In this document: piece after piece, positions 63,439-64,000 of the stretch
How the letters are laid out: every line of letters begins with the position of its first letter
How positions within the stretch are numbered: the stretch's first letter is position 1
DNA from: a bacterium HR10
GTDB lineage: Bacteria > Acidobacteriota > Blastocatellia > HR10
Assembly (NCBI GenBank): GCA_002923315.1
Contig: BEHM01000006.1
Coordinates: 21,489-85,488, forward strand
Direction: 5' to 3'
Length of the DNA stretch: 64,000 nt
Program-made: the position numbers and the translations under genes
Notes under the pieces: generated by a model
Database searches by the model: none
What the model was told of the DNA's origin: nothing
Seen by the model: only the letters and a program-made list of their open reading frames with translations

Positions 63439-64000
63439 TCAGATCAGACGACCGTAGGAGAAGACCAGGCGCAGTCCCAGCTTGCGCACATGCTCCTGCA
63501 CTTCCGGACGCGCTCGCCGACAGAAGCAGACCGGGAAGATCTCGCCGATGAGATGCTTCCGCGCCCGTTCCACGAGTCTCGCGAACCGATCCACTTCGCG
63601 GATCGTGAGATTGTACTTGGCCTCGCCCACGATCCAGATCACGTGCCCTGGGCGCGCAGGGTCCGTGGCGCGACCGAAAACGTTGATCTCTTCCAGACGA
63701 TCGTTCCACCGTTGGAACGTGCGCTCCAGCGGTCCCACCTCCCATCCGAATTCCCGCTTCAGGACGTCGTGAAGCACAATATAAGCGAGGTCTTCCAAAT
63801 CCGCGCCGAGCGTCTCGCTCAATCCGCCGACCTGCTTGGCCAGGTGCCGCAGTTCCCGTTGTATGCGTGTCTGTTCTTCGGCCAGCGCCTTCATGGCTTC
63901 CCGCAGCTCCGCTTGCCCGCGCGCCAGTTGCGCCGTGAGTTCTTCCAATCGCCCGACGCGCTCCTCCGTCCGCGCCTGAGCTTCGGCCAGTTGCTTCACG
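63439..64000 (-). CDS. Coiled-coil/nuclease-like protein, paralogue of the 12.9-14.2 kb gene (5' end cut by window edge)
   Basis: About 187 codons up to the right edge. The visible coil begins KQLAEAQARTEERVGRLEE, matching the entry to the repeat of the first copy, but only one such module is present before QAELREAMKALAEEQTRIQR. The C-terminal domain is about 70% identical by eye: SETLGADLEDLAYIVLHDVL, EEINVFGRATD, IWIVGEAKYNLTIREVDRFA, EIFPVCFCRRARPEV and the final YGRLI. The missing N-terminus lies beyond the window. Confidence 0.8.
   Translation of the reverse strand, partial: VKQLAEAQARTEERVGRLEELTAQLARGQAELREAMKALAEEQTRIQRELRHLAKQVGGLSETLGADLEDLAYIVLHDVLKREFGWEVGPLERTFQRWNDRLEEINVFGRATDPARPGHVIWIVGEAKYNLTIREVDRFARLVERARKHLIGEIFPVCFCRRARPEVQEHVRKLGLRLVFSYGRLI

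Overview
The window is a GC-rich bacterial chromosome segment from a diderm (Gram-negative-type) organism. It carries OmpA-type, secretin and LPS-acyltransferase-like envelope genes. Gene content and order best suit an uncultured, possibly thermophilic member of the Acidobacteriota: a hybrid type IV pilus/type II secretion operon whose secretin carries a cohesin-like tail, and a yceD-rpmF-plsX-fab cluster ending in etfBA. That placement is inference. No rRNA, tRNA, insertion sequence, prophage or CRISPR array was found.

Layout. 1-2.1 kb: end of an OmpA-family outer membrane protein. 2.2-12.9 kb: one operon for a pilus or secretion machine (PilN, PilO, an IPT-domain/PilP-like protein, three pseudopilin-like proteins, PilC, PilB, PilQ, PilM-like). 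12.9-14.2 kb: a coiled-coil protein with an internally repeated coil and a nuclease-like end; a relative runs off the right edge at 63.4-64 kb. 14.4-20.6 kb: envelope and exported enzymes (UDP-glucose dehydrogenase, cyclase-family hydrolase, membrane glycosyltransferase, exported tyrosine phosphatase, LigB-type protein, exported repeat protein). 21-34.3 kb, minus strand: an exported protein, a ferredoxin-NADP reductase-like enzyme, a glcDEF-MBL operon, then rpsO-pnp-DUF3108-pyrR-pyrB. 34.4-38.1 kb: peptide ABC importer without its ATPases. 38.2-43.0 kb: an outer-membrane lipoprotein-sorting-like protein, SelB, an acyltransferase and a HEPN/MNT pair. 43.1-51.1 kb, minus strand: the type II fatty-acid synthesis cluster yceD-rpmF-plsX-fabH-fabD-fabG-acpP-fabF followed by etfB-etfA. 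51.2-55.7 kb: pyrC, an ECF sigma factor, two tandem micropeptide genes, and groES-groEL on the opposite strand. 55.7-64 kb: an NDP-forming acyl-CoA synthetase, a MenC-like enolase, Nudix, ABC ATPase, RimI, QueA, a methyltransferase and the partial coiled-coil relative.

The most unusual region is 53.08-53.70 kb. Two 32-36 residue hydrophobic peptides, clearly duplicates and each with a strong ribosome binding site, lie between an ECF sigma gene with no adjacent anti-sigma gene and a consensus promoter. That promoter is divergent from the perfect-consensus groESL promoter, and three AAATTAAC repeats lie between the two. Another genome-level observation is that several operon-heading genes begin only 9-15 nt after a good -10 box, which suggests leaderless or near-leaderless mRNAs.
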